From NCBI RefSeq assembly GCF_007786445.1, contig NZ_VNJI01000018.1, forward strand, positions 1 to 64,000: a DNA stretch of 64,000 bases, read 5' to 3'. Shown here piece by piece: positions 24,330 through 32,615 of the stretch. The notes beneath the pieces were generated by a model, which searched no databases, was not told the origin of the DNA, and worked only from the letters and a program-made list of their open reading frames with translations. The stretch comes from Paenibacillus cremeus (GTDB lineage: Bacteria > Bacillota > Bacilli > Paenibacillales > NBRC-103111). The first letter of the stretch is position 1. Every line of letters starts with the position of its first letter. A program made the translations under genes and the position numbers.

Positions 24330-25814
24330 CTAAAGACACTTTAAGATTCGGTGTACCCCCTGCCGCATTTCTTCTTCGGTTAGGTGAGGAAAATTCAAAT
24401 AAATGCCGCAGCGGCTCGTGCCGTCCTCAGCCTCCGCCTTCGCTTCCGACCAGCATACGCCTGCCTCCTCGCCTTTTTTCTTCAGCACTCTGTACTGCTC
24501 CTCCGTGCCTTTCCACCAGCCGAATACGTGAAGCCCCGCATCGCTTTCGACCCAATCGAACGCCCCGCTCAGCTCCGCCTTCACCCGCTGCATCAAGAAG
24601 GCGAACTTGCGGCTGTAGATGCGCTTCATCCGCCGCAGATGCCGCTCGTACTCGCCGGAGGCCATGAACGCGGCGAGCGCCCGCTGCTCCAGCAGGTTGA
24701 CCGGCTGCGGCTCGAACAGCGCTTGCGCGCGGGCGAACGGCTCCGCGAGCGGGGTCGGCAGCACGGCGTAGCCGATGCGAAAGCCCGGCAGCAGCGTCTT
24801 GGTGAAGCTGCCGACGTAGACGACCCGCTCCTCGCGATCCAGCGCCTTGAGCGGCTCCAGGCTTTTGCCCCGGTGGCGGAACTCGCTGTCGTAATCGTCT
24901 TCGACGATGACCGACTCGCGTTCGACTGCCCACCGCAGCAGCGCCTGCCGCCGCTCGAGGCTGAGCACCGCGCCGGTCGGGAACTGCCGCGTCGGCGTGA
25001 CGAACACCGCCTTCGCGTCCCAATCCGCGGGCACGATGCCCAGCGCATCGACGCGCGCGTCGATGCACTGCCCGCCCGCGGCGTGAATGGCGCGCCGGGT
25101 GCCCGCGTAGCCCGGCGCCTCGGCCACGGCCGTCTCGCCCGGCCCGATGAGCAATTGCGCCAGCAGCGCAATGGCTTGCATCGAGCCGCCGGTGACGGCC
25201 ACGTGCTCCGGCTGCACGGCGAGGCCGCGGGCGCGGCGCAGATACTGCGCGATCGCCCCGCGCAGCGCCAAGCAGCCTTGCGCCGGGTGTTCGCCCGGCA
25301 GCGACGCTTGGCCGTGGCTCAGCTCGCGCACCTGCGCGTACAGGCAGCGGTTCCACGCCTCGCGCGGGAACTCGTCGGCGTCGAGCGCGAAGCGGTTGAA
25401 GTCGATGACGTCCGCTGCGCGGCCGTCGCTGCCGCTAGAGCTCCCGCCGCTCCGCGGGGCTCCGCTCATGATGCGCTGTCCCCAGGGGGACAAGCGGAAA
25501 TCCGGCGCGCGCTTCGACGCCGCTGCCTCTGCCGTAGGGCTCGTCGCAGCGTCAACCGCATGCTGTCGGTACGACACAAACGTCCCGCGCCCCAGTTCGC
25601 TGACGAAATACCCCTCCGACGCCAGCGTTTCATATACTTGGTTTACGGTACCGCGCGAGAGTCCGTACAGCTGAGCCAGCTCCCGCGTGGAAGGCAGCTT
25701 CGTGCCGTACGCCAGCAGCCCGCCAACCACCGTATCGCGGAGCGCATGGTACAGCGCCGAATGCTTGGTGGGATATTGCTCGCAATATAGGTGAAACGGA
25801 ATTTGAAAATGCAT
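24330..25814 (-). CDS. MocR/PdxR-type GntR regulator with aminotransferase domain
   Basis: A 494-residue fusion. The N-terminal GntR winged helix contains TKLPSTRELAQLYGLSRGTV (about 38-57). A fold-type I aminotransferase domain follows, with the PLP lysine in GSFTKTLLPGFRIGY and the Asp motif VIVEDDYDSEFRH. Such regulators sense PLP or amino compounds. ATG 25814 (MHFQIPFHLY) is chosen because AAGGGAGC sits eight bases upstream. The codon usage is strongly GC-biased in the middle. It is divergent from the GNAT and flavin-oxidoreductase-like genes, a typical MocR layout that suggests they are targets. Confidence 0.9.
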   Translation of the reverse strand: MHFQIPFHLYCEQYPTKHSALYHALRDTVVGGLLAYGTKLPSTRELAQLYGLSRGTVNQVYETLASEGYFVSELGRGTFVSYRQHAVDAATSPTAEAAASKRAPDFRLSPWGQRIMSGAPRSGGSSSGSDGRAADVIDFNRFALDADEFPREAWNRCLYAQVRELSHGQASLPGEHPAQGCLALRGAIAQYLRRARGLAVQPEHVAVTGGSMQAIALLAQLLIGPGETAVAEAPGYAGTRRAIHAAGGQCIDARVDALGIVPADWDAKAVFVTPTRQFPTGAVLSLERRQALLRWAVERESVIVEDDYDSEFRHRGKSLEPLKALDREERVVYVGSFTKTLLPGFRIGYAVLPTPLAEPFARAQALFEPQPVNLLEQRALAAFMASGEYERHLRRMKRIYSRKFAFLMQRVKAELSGAFDWVESDAGLHVFGWWKGTEEQYRVLKKKGEEAGVCWSEAKAEAEDGTSRCGIYLNFPHLTEEEMRQGVHRILKCL

Positions 25815-25983
25815 TTGACCAGCTCCCTTGCACAACGCTACTTATTCCATGCACCTGCTAACAAACCTCAACCTTTTAAATGGTCCAATAAAACTACTCT
25901 AAATTGGTGCTTTTCTATTGTCAATGTAAGCAGTAGACTTTCACTAATCCTAAAATGCATGGTATGGAAAGGAGCACCAACGT

Positions 25984-26445
25984 ATGGTTACTTCTGAGCT
26001 TCAAATTGAGCGCGCGATCCCGGACGATGTCCCTCATATCGCTCCCCTCTTCGATCGCTACCGCCAGTTTTATGGCCAGCCCTCCGATGTTAGCGGCGCG
26101 GTCGCTTTTTTGCAGGCCAATGTGGGGTCACGCCAGTCGGTCATCTACTTCGCCTATGATGAACAGCGCAGCCGCATCGCCGGCTTCACCCAGCTGTACC
26201 CTACCTTCTCGTCCATCTCGATGCAAAATAGCTGGATCCTCAACGACCTGTTCGTTGACCCAGAATACCGCAGCCAAGGCGCAGGCCGGGCTTTGCTGGA
26301 AGCGGCAAGGCGGCACGCTATCGAAACCGGCGCCAAAGGGCTGGAGCTGGCTGCCGCAGCCGATAATCACACGGCCCAGCGCCTGTACGAAGCAGCCGGG
26401 TATGAGCGGGACGACGAGTTTGTTCATTACTTTCTTAAAGTTTGA
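25984..26445 (+). CDS. GNAT-family N-acetyltransferase
   Basis: A 153-residue acetyl-CoA-dependent acyltransferase. Motif A is NDLFVDPEYRSQGAGRALLE (about 85-105), with the pyrophosphate loop R-S-Q-G-A-G-R. The C-terminal NHTAQRLYEAAGYERDDEF is the usual motif B. GAAAGGAGC precedes the ATG. It is divergent from the MocR regulator and followed by the split-barrel gene after 20 bp, probably one transcript. Substrate unknown. Confidence 0.88.
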   Translation: MVTSELQIERAIPDDVPHIAPLFDRYRQFYGQPSDVSGAVAFLQANVGSRQSVIYFAYDEQRSRIAGFTQLYPTFSSISMQNSWILNDLFVDPEYRSQGAGRALLEAARRHAIETGAKGLELAAAADNHTAQRLYEAAGYERDDEFVHYFLKV

Positions 26446-26465
26446 TCGAGGAGTGGAGGGATCCC

Positions 26466-27086
26466 ATGAGAAGAAAAGAATTTTCCGTGCAGGAGCAGTC
26501 GGAGATTGAGGCATTTTTGCAGGAGATGTCGTTCGGGTACTTGGCTACGCTGGGCGAGGACGGCTGGCCCCACTTGACCCCGCTGAATTATGCGTATTGC
26601 AATGGGCATATTTATTTTCACGGCTCCCGCGCCGGGCAAAAAATGAGAGAAATTGCTGAGGCGCGCCGAGTCAGCTTCGCCGTCGCCAAAGAGTATGCGA
26701 TCATCCCGTCCTACTTCAGCGATCCGCGGCAGGCCTGTCCGGCGACCGCGTTCTTCAAGTCCGTCCACATCCGCGGCGAAGCCGAGCCCGTCGAGAACCT
26801 GCATGAAAAAGCGGAGGCCCTCTCCGCCCTGATGGCCAAGCTTCAGCCCGAGGGCGGCTATGCGCCAATCACGCCGGAGGACCCGACGTATCGCCCGGAG
26901 CTGAAGGCCGTATCCGTCGTTCGGATTACCGTCCAAGACCTGACAGCCAAATTCAAATTTGGGCAAAATATGAAGGAGGAGCGGCACGACAACGTGGTCA
27001 GCGGCCTGCTCGAGCGGAGCCTTCCAGACGATGCCGAGACGGCGGAGCTGATGAAGAAGTACTGTCCGTTTCATAAGGAGGAGTAG
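26466..27086 (+). CDS. Pyridoxamine 5'-phosphate oxidase-like flavoprotein
   Basis: A 206-residue FMN-binding split-barrel protein (NimA-like). MSFGYLATLGEDGWPHLTPL and IYFHGSRAGQKMREI are the typical cofactor-binding strands, and RVSFAVAKEYAIIPSYFSD follows. TGGAGGGA lies just before ATG 26466, which is better than the longer frame from 26442. It forms a probable two-gene unit with the GNAT gene, divergent from a MocR regulator. A reductive or flavin-binding role is likely; the true reaction is unknown. Confidence 0.85.
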   Translation: MRRKEFSVQEQSEIEAFLQEMSFGYLATLGEDGWPHLTPLNYAYCNGHIYFHGSRAGQKMREIAEARRVSFAVAKEYAIIPSYFSDPRQACPATAFFKSVHIRGEAEPVENLHEKAEALSALMAKLQPEGGYAPITPEDPTYRPELKAVSVVRITVQDLTAKFKFGQNMKEERHDNVVSGLLERSLPDDAETAELMKKYCPFHKEE

Positions 27087-27300
27087 CCAAGGGGAGGCTT
27101 TTGCTGATTGAGGGGGAATTTTACCCCTTTTCCGGCGCCACGGCCTCGTCCCCGCCAAAAGCGACGTAAATCTCCTTCTTTTCCGGCGCTACGGTGTTCA
27201 GCAGCTTCACTCCCAGCAGGAGCCGGACGATTTTTGTCGAATAATCTTCTGTATCACGCTATACTTGTATTTGGTTTGTATTCAAGGGAGGATTTTCGCA

Positions 27301-28257
27301 ATGACACGCATGACACCGTCCGATTGGGACCGGCTAACCGACCAGCTGCCCGCCTGGCTGGAATCGAGCCGTAAGGAATCGCATAAAGGTCGTCCGGCCT
27401 CCTATATTCCCGAGCTGGCGCATGCGCAGGGCGATGCGCTGGGCATCGTCCTCCTGACGGGGGAGGGCAAGGAAATCAGCGCCGGAGACGCTGGCCTGAC
27501 GTTTACGATGCAGAGCATCTCCAAGGTGTTTACCCTGATGCTGGCATTGATAGATCACGGCGAGGAAGGCGTCTTCCGCAAGGTCGGCATGGAGCCGACG
27601 GGCGACGACTTCAACTCCATGCTGAAGCTGGAGCTGGTCGAGCCGGGCATCCCGTTCAACCCGCTGATCAACGCCGGAGCCATCGCTATCAGCTCGCTGA
27701 TCCGCGGGGACCGGCCGGCTGAGAAGGTCGAGCGGATCCTCTCCTTTTTCCGACTGCTGACCGGCGATCCGAACCTGGCCTATAACGAAGCGGTCTACCA
27801 TTCGGAATCGGCCACCGCGCACCGCAACCGGTCGCTCGCGTATTTTCTCAAGGACAATCGTGTGCTGGAGGAAGCGGACGACGTCGAGGAGGTGCTGGAC
27901 GTCTACTTCAAGCACTGCTCGGTGGACGTGAACTGCCGGCATCTCGCGCGAATGGCGCTGGTGCTCGCACTGAACGGCAAAGACCCGGACAGCGGCGCGC
28001 TGCTGGTACCCCGCCGTTACGTGCAAATCGCCAAGACGTTCATGCTGTCCTGCGGCATGTACAATGCGTCCGGCGAGTTCGCCCTTCAAGTCGGCTTGCC
28101 GGCGAAGAGCGGCGTGGCCGGCGGCATCCTCACGCTCGTGCCCGGCCAGTGCGGCATCGGCGTCGTCGGCCCCGCGCTGAACGACAAAGGCAACAGCATC
28201 GCCGGCGTCCATCTGCTTCGCACCTTGTCGGAGACGTTCGACTGGAGTATGTTTTAA
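27301..28257 (+). CDS. glsA: Glutaminase A
   Basis: A 318-residue serine-dependent glutaminase that converts glutamine to glutamate and ammonia. The catalytic SxxK is S72-I-S-K75 in FTMQSISKVFTLM. NPLINAGAIA, the Tyr-containing FMLSCGMYNASGEFA and LPAKSGVAGGILTLVPGQ are all diagnostic. AAGGGAGG lies before ATG 27301, so the frame upstream of it is not used. The gene stands alone, with a strong terminator at 28343-28386. Confidence 0.93.
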   Translation: MTRMTPSDWDRLTDQLPAWLESSRKESHKGRPASYIPELAHAQGDALGIVLLTGEGKEISAGDAGLTFTMQSISKVFTLMLALIDHGEEGVFRKVGMEPTGDDFNSMLKLELVEPGIPFNPLINAGAIAISSLIRGDRPAEKVERILSFFRLLTGDPNLAYNEAVYHSESATAHRNRSLAYFLKDNRVLEEADDVEEVLDVYFKHCSVDVNCRHLARMALVLALNGKDPDSGALLVPRRYVQIAKTFMLSCGMYNASGEFALQVGLPAKSGVAGGILTLVPGQCGIGVVGPALNDKGNSIAGVHLLRTLSETFDWSMF

Positions 28258-28342
28258 CAAGACCCGGCCACCGTCGTAACGAACGATTGGGAAACCCCTT
28301 GGAAACGGAAATAGCAAATAACGAAGCGAATGGATAGGATTA

Positions 28343-28386
28343 GAACAACAGGCTGCCGAGCCCTGCATCGGCAGCCTGTTGTTTCC
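28343..28386 (+). terminator. Terminator after glsA
   Basis: ACAACAGGCTGCCGA (28345-28359) pairs with TCGGCAGCCTGTTGT (28369-28383), followed by TTCCC. It is about 90 bp after the glsA stop. Confidence 0.75.
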
Positions 28387-28517
28387 CATGCGCTCTTTTT
28401 TTGCCGCTTTCCGATGCAATCAATAATATGGTAATAAACTGGATACATTAATTTAGCGTTGGATTTCCTCTGTCCGCGAGGTGACAGCATGCGGTATGAA
28501 TAGAAGGCGGTGCTTCC

Positions 28518-29507
28518 TTGAAGCTGGGATCTAGTCTTTCACTCGAAAGTCTCCTCGTAAATATTACCTTTTTCCGCTATGGATTCATCATTCTTTTAGC
28601 GTTAGTTCCATTCGCGGCGAGCGTGTTTCCTCAAGATTTGTCATCTCTTTATATCCTGACGTTAATTTTTTTAGGCATTGGCTTTTCGAACTCCAAGGTG
28701 GTATTTCTCTTTTTACTTTGTGTAATTGTGGTCTCTACCCGTACCATAGTTGATGATGGTTTTGTTGGCCATATGGGCGCCGTGGCTTGCCGTTTATTCA
28801 CTTTTTCCATGGTGGTCTTCATTTCGGCTAATCTAGCCAGGCACTACCGGAAAATAAAAGAAAGTAAAAAGGAGCTGACCATCGCGCTGGCGAAGGCATT
28901 GGATTCACGAGATTCCTTTACCGCCAATCATTCTGAAAACGTAGCAAATGTAGCTTTAAAGCTGGCTAAGGAAATGAACTTAAGCGCCCTTCAGTGCGAA
29001 GCCGTGTATACCGGCAGCCTACTCCACGACATAGGAAAAATCGGTGTTCCGGAGCACATTTTGATAAAACCGACCGGGCTCACCGCCGAGGAATATGAGC
29101 GGATCAAATCACACCCTGAAATCGGATATGAAACGCTTAAGCATATAGCAGACTTTAAGACCACTGGTATTCTAGACATTGTGCTGCATCATCACGAACG
29201 CTTCGATGGGAAAGGGTACCCGAAGGGATTAAAAGGAGGAGGCATTTCCCTCTTCGCGCGCATTGTCGCTGTTGCCGATTCCTTCGATGCAATGGCCTCC
29301 AAACGGCTGTATAGAGATGAAATGGCACTTTCCAAAATAGTCGATGAAATAGACCGGCATAAAGGAACGCAGTATGATCCGCAAATCGCCGGTATTTTTT
29401 TGAACCTATTGAAAAACGGGGAAATTCAAGTCCCCTCTCATCCGGCAGATGCAAAAAAACACTCGATTGAAGGGACTGTTGACAAACGGCACTTCACCTC
29501 ATGGTGA
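28518..29507 (+). CDS. Membrane-anchored HD-GYP phosphodiesterase
   Basis: A 329-residue protein. Residues 1-115 form about five hydrophobic helices (FIILLALVPFAASVF, LYILTLIFLGIGF, VVFLFLLCVIVVS). The HD-GYP domain has SLLHDIGKIGVPEHIL and HHHERFDGKGYPKG, the full metal-binding set, so c-di-GMP hydrolysis is expected. The start is TTG 28518 with GAAGGCGG upstream. The last 17 residues (HSIEGTVDKRHFTSW and neighbours) are encoded by the left arm of an inverted-repeat element (29453-29618), so the native C-terminus may have been replaced. Confidence 0.88.
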   Translation: MKLGSSLSLESLLVNITFFRYGFIILLALVPFAASVFPQDLSSLYILTLIFLGIGFSNSKVVFLFLLCVIVVSTRTIVDDGFVGHMGAVACRLFTFSMVVFISANLARHYRKIKESKKELTIALAKALDSRDSFTANHSENVANVALKLAKEMNLSALQCEAVYTGSLLHDIGKIGVPEHILIKPTGLTAEEYERIKSHPEIGYETLKHIADFKTTGILDIVLHHHERFDGKGYPKGLKGGGISLFARIVAVADSFDAMASKRLYRDEMALSKIVDEIDRHKGTQYDPQIAGIFLNLLKNGEIQVPSHPADAKKHSIEGTVDKRHFTSW

Positions 29508-29618
29508 TACAATATATGGAATTAAAAACGCTGATGATCCACTATATATTGTAGTGAATCATCAGCATTTTATTCAGCTAAGGACTTTGTCAACAGTCCC
29601 ATTGAATGAGTGTTTTTT
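29453..29618. repeat. Inverted-repeat element (MITE-like or complex bidirectional terminator)
   Basis: Outer arms: AAACACTCGATTGAAGGGAC... (from 29457, ending ACTGTTGACAAA at 29486) and its near-perfect reverse complement 29586-29614 (TTTGTCAACAGTCC...GAGTGTTT), about 30 bp each, extended by flanking A and T runs. An inner hairpin pairs GCTGATGATCCACTA (about 29530-29544) with TAGTGAATCATCAGC. No open frame fits inside. It is wedged between two convergent genes and supplies the 3' end of one. It could be a non-autonomous transposable element or a composite terminator; no clear target duplication is visible. Confidence 0.7.
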
Positions 29619-30525
29619 ATATGGCGTTTTGTTCGTTTAATTCGCTTCGGATGAGTATGGAAAGGAGCTTCACCGGCTGCGTCTGATCATTTTTGAAGGC
29701 ATGTGGCGTAGTGGACGGAAAATGAAACAATTGCCCTTCGTGTAATTGAATCTCCTGACCGTTTAACGATAAGGAGAGCAAGCCATCCATCACGTAGTGC
29801 AATTCATACCCCTCATGTGTCTTGGTTGGAACTTCGGCGTCCGGGTCCAAAATGAACAGGAACGATTCCACGTTATCTCGGCATGCGCCCTGAAACAAGG
29901 TGACTCCGGGATACGTCAGTATGCTGCGAAGCGGATGCTTGGCATCCAAGGGGTGAAGCTCTTGCTGGAACTGAATCATAGCTCTCCCTGACGGATGGAT
30001 AAGAACCTCTGACCCCGCTCTTCGTTTCATCCCCCCTCGCCAATGCAGCGTTAATAGGCCAAAGATAATCCAATTTGAAACGAATGACCATAGGAGAGAC
30101 CATCCCAAACTGTAGACCATATAGCCTAAATGCAGCATCAAACCCTCTACAGAAATGCCGGCGAACGACCAAATCAGCGTATACATGAACCACTTATTGA
30201 GCTTGGAAGGGAGTGACTGTACATAGAAATAGGCAATGACAGGGTAAATGCCAAAATCATCGAGCAGTACGCGCGAAAGCAAGGGATAGTTCGTGTCGAC
30301 ATCCTGATACTGCCACAATGGAAAAAGTAATGTCACTACATCCGAGCTTAAACTCATAATCATTGCAATTAGAATGGTCGGATAAAGCTCACCGAATCTT
30401 TTCTTTTGCGCAAAGCAAACAAACGAAAGCCAAGAAATGACGAATACCAGAAAATAGAACAAGCCGCATCCGCACCCTCCAAAAACCATTGTGGTATTCA
30501 ATATATTGGGTCTATATTTTTCCAC
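29617..30525 (-). CDS. CBO0543-like membrane domain fused to a cupin
   Basis: A 302-residue protein of two parts. Residues 1-165 hold about five membrane helices with CBO0543-like wording (DDFGIYPVIAYFYVQSLPSK, GLMLHLGYMVYSLGWSLLW). Residues 205-300 are a cupin: THEGYELHYVMDGLLSLSLN followed by EGQLFHFPSTTPHAFKN, with His/Glu in metal-ligand positions. The start is probably GTG 30525 but no clear ribosome binding site precedes it. It begins 24 bp after the second sugar-binding protein gene on the same strand and may be the last gene of that operon. A membrane sensor of a small ligand is one guess. Confidence 0.75.
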   Translation of the reverse strand: MEKYRPNILNTTMVFGGCGCGLFYFLVFVISWLSFVCFAQKKRFGELYPTILIAMIMSLSSDVVTLLFPLWQYQDVDTNYPLLSRVLLDDFGIYPVIAYFYVQSLPSKLNKWFMYTLIWSFAGISVEGLMLHLGYMVYSLGWSLLWSFVSNWIIFGLLTLHWRGGMKRRAGSEVLIHPSGRAMIQFQQELHPLDAKHPLRSILTYPGVTLFQGACRDNVESFLFILDPDAEVPTKTHEGYELHYVMDGLLSLSLNGQEIQLHEGQLFHFPSTTPHAFKNDQTQPVKLLSILIRSELNEQNAI

Positions 30526-30549
30526 AATTTTTTTAAATTATCAGGTGCG

Positions 30550-31836
30550 CTATCGAATATTCGATAATACCGCTTCGATATCCTGACGGCTCATGTCCTC
30601 CTCCCCGGCGAAGGTCACTACGGCGTCCAGCAGCTGCTGCGCTCGGCTCTCGTCGAGTACTTGATCATAAAAGCCAAAATAGCCCGTCGGATCATGCTCA
30701 ATAAACTGAATGTAATCGTATAAAGCCGGGGCCGTATCGGATTTAGAAATCTCCAAATGCTGAATCGGAGAAACCGTCCCGCTGTGCTCGGCCAGCGCTT
30801 TATTCTCTTCCGCGCTCGTCAAAAACGAAAGCACTTCAAAAGCTGCCGGCGTATTGCTGCTGCCAGCCGAAATCGCCCAGCCGGAGGAGGTTCCCCCATA
30901 ATACTGGGAAAGGTCTCCCTTGCCGTCCACGATTGGAAACTGGAAATAGCCCACTTCCGTCCCGTAGTCGTTATGGCCGAGCAATTTGCCCGCCGCCCAG
31001 TCGCCCTCCATATACATCGCCGCCTTGCCGGATAAAAACATCCGCTCTGCCTCCGCCACGTCCATACCTAGGAAGGAGCGCGGGAACGCCTTTTTCTTGA
31101 CCAGCTCATGGAATCGCAGCCCCGCTTCCACGAAGCTCGGATCGGTCAGCGCCTCCCGCTGCAAGACGCGCTGCATCGGATCATCGCCGCCCAGCCGGTT
31201 GGACAAATAAGCGAACCAATGCAGCAGCGGCCACCGCTCCTTGCCAGCCGCCGCAAACGGCGTAATGCCCTTGGCCGACAGCACCTGAACCAGATTCAGC
31301 AAGTCGCTCCAGCTGGCTGGTGGCGTCTGGCCGTACGATTGAAACAGCTTTTTGTTATACCATAGGACCACATGCCTTACGGCATAAGGGATACCATAAA
31401 CATGGCCCTCGTAGGAGGTGCTCTGAAGCACCTCCGTGCTGAATTGCTGTCTGAAATCGGAGTGCTGCGACAGCAATCCGTTCAAATCGGCGACCACCCC
31501 GGACTGAACCATACGCTTGAAATTATCCCCAGTCCAAAAATAAAACAGATCCGGCATATTCCCCGAAACCATGGCGACACGCAGCTTATTTTTATAGGCT
31601 TCCGTCTCATAGTAGTAGGGAACGATCTGTATTTGCGGATGCGATTGATTAAATTTGCGAATGCTTTCCTGCAAGGTGGTTTGCCTTGGGTCCTTGGTCT
31701 CTTGGCTCCAGATGGTGATTTTGACCGGTGACGCTTCGGAAGGGACCTCTTGGCCGTGAAGGCCGCCCAAGGACATGCAGCCGGTGCAAAGCACCGCCAC
31801 CAAACAGCCGATTAACGATACAAGCAGGATGCGCAT
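30550..31836 (-). CDS. Sugar-binding lipoprotein (second SBP of locus)
   Basis: A 428-residue family 1 extracellular solute-binding protein with a lipoprotein signal (MRILLVSLIGCLVAVLCTGC, cleavage before Cys20). The mature part has the usual IWSQETKDPRQTTLQESI, NMPDLFYFWTG and AAMYMEGDWAAGKL segments. AAGGGAGC precedes ATG 31836; the GTG 31854 overlapping the regulator stop is less likely. It sits at the end of the kinase/regulator genes, apart from the permeases, so it may feed ligand to the sensor kinase rather than the transporter. That role is inference. Confidence 0.87.
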   Translation of the reverse strand: MRILLVSLIGCLVAVLCTGCMSLGGLHGQEVPSEASPVKITIWSQETKDPRQTTLQESIRKFNQSHPQIQIVPYYYETEAYKNKLRVAMVSGNMPDLFYFWTGDNFKRMVQSGVVADLNGLLSQHSDFRQQFSTEVLQSTSYEGHVYGIPYAVRHVVLWYNKKLFQSYGQTPPASWSDLLNLVQVLSAKGITPFAAAGKERWPLLHWFAYLSNRLGGDDPMQRVLQREALTDPSFVEAGLRFHELVKKKAFPRSFLGMDVAEAERMFLSGKAAMYMEGDWAAGKLLGHNDYGTEVGYFQFPIVDGKGDLSQYYGGTSSGWAISAGSSNTPAAFEVLSFLTSAEENKALAEHSGTVSPIQHLEISKSDTAPALYDYIQFIEHDPTGYFGFYDQVLDESRAQQLLDAVVTFAGEEDMSRQDIEAVLSNIR

Positions 31837-31850
31837 CGCACCAGCTCCCT

Positions 31851-32615
31851 TCACGAATGGTCATTCCTATACTGATTCGGCGTCATGCCTTCGACATCAC
31901 GGAACACTTGGACAAAATATTTGGACGAGGAGAAGCCCACCTGATCGGCAATCTCGTACACTTTTTTATCGGTTTGATGCAATAGGGCCTTAGCCCGAAG
32001 CAGTCGGCTGCGGTTGACGAAATCGCTGAACGTATACTTTGTTTCCTCTTTAAACAAGACCGAAGTATAGCTCGGGTTCAAATGTATACAATCCGCCACA
32101 TCCTTAATGCTGAGCGAGGGGCGGTGCAGCTCGGCTTTGATATACTCCAGCGCCTTCTGGATGGACTCGCTTCGCACCTTCGGAGCCAGCGCGTCTTCCT
32201 CATGTTCGTCCTCCGCCGTCTGCGATGTTCGTTGACGCTCGCTAATCATGGCGACAGCCTCCTGAACGGCGTCCAACAAGCTTTCATGATCAAACGGCTT
32301 CAAAATATAATTGATCGCCCCGAACTTCATCGCAGTCCGAGCATACTCAAATTCAGCGTACCCCGTGAGCAGGATAGAGACGACGGAGATGCCCTCCGCT
32401 CTCAGCTGTTCGAGCAGCTGGATACCGCTTAAGCCAGGCATGCGAATATCGGTAATTAATAAATCGACCGGCTGGCTTTTCGCATAGCTCAAGGCCTCCA
32501 GGCCGTTCTCCACCGCGTGAATGTGCCATTGCCCCTGCGAGCGCTGCTGCAGCGCGTTTAAGACGCCTCTTCGTGTAGGCAGTTCATCCTCGGCGATCAG
32601 AATGTGCATGGTCAT
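31851..32615 (-). CDS. YesN-type AraC response regulator
   Basis: A 254-residue response regulator. The receiver domain (1-120) has acidic residues D10-E11, the phosphorylation site D56 in LLITDIRMPG and the Lys in YILKPFDHES. The C-terminal AraC domain (about 150-254) has two helix-turn-helix units: SIKDVADCIHLNPSYTSVLF and KVYEIADQVGFSSSKYFVQV. It overlaps the kinase gene by 32 bp and is followed by the SBP gene. It should activate the neighbouring sugar transport operon. Confidence 0.92.
   Translation of the reverse strand: MTMHILIAEDELPTRRGVLNALQQRSQGQWHIHAVENGLEALSYAKSQPVDLLITDIRMPGLSGIQLLEQLRAEGISVVSILLTGYAEFEYARTAMKFGAINYILKPFDHESLLDAVQEAVAMISERQRTSQTAEDEHEEDALAPKVRSESIQKALEYIKAELHRPSLSIKDVADCIHLNPSYTSVLFKEETKYTFSDFVNRSRLLRAKALLHQTDKKVYEIADQVGFSSSKYFVQVFRDVEGMTPNQYRNDHS

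Noticed and set aside
24384..25790. Long plus-strand frame of 468 codons opposite the MocR gene
   Set aside because: It is a shadow caused by high GC at third positions. The minus-strand frame has clear GntR and aminotransferase motifs.
29453..29618. Full insertion sequence with transposase
   Set aside because: The space between the arms is only about 100 bp and has no transposase frame, so at most a non-autonomous element.
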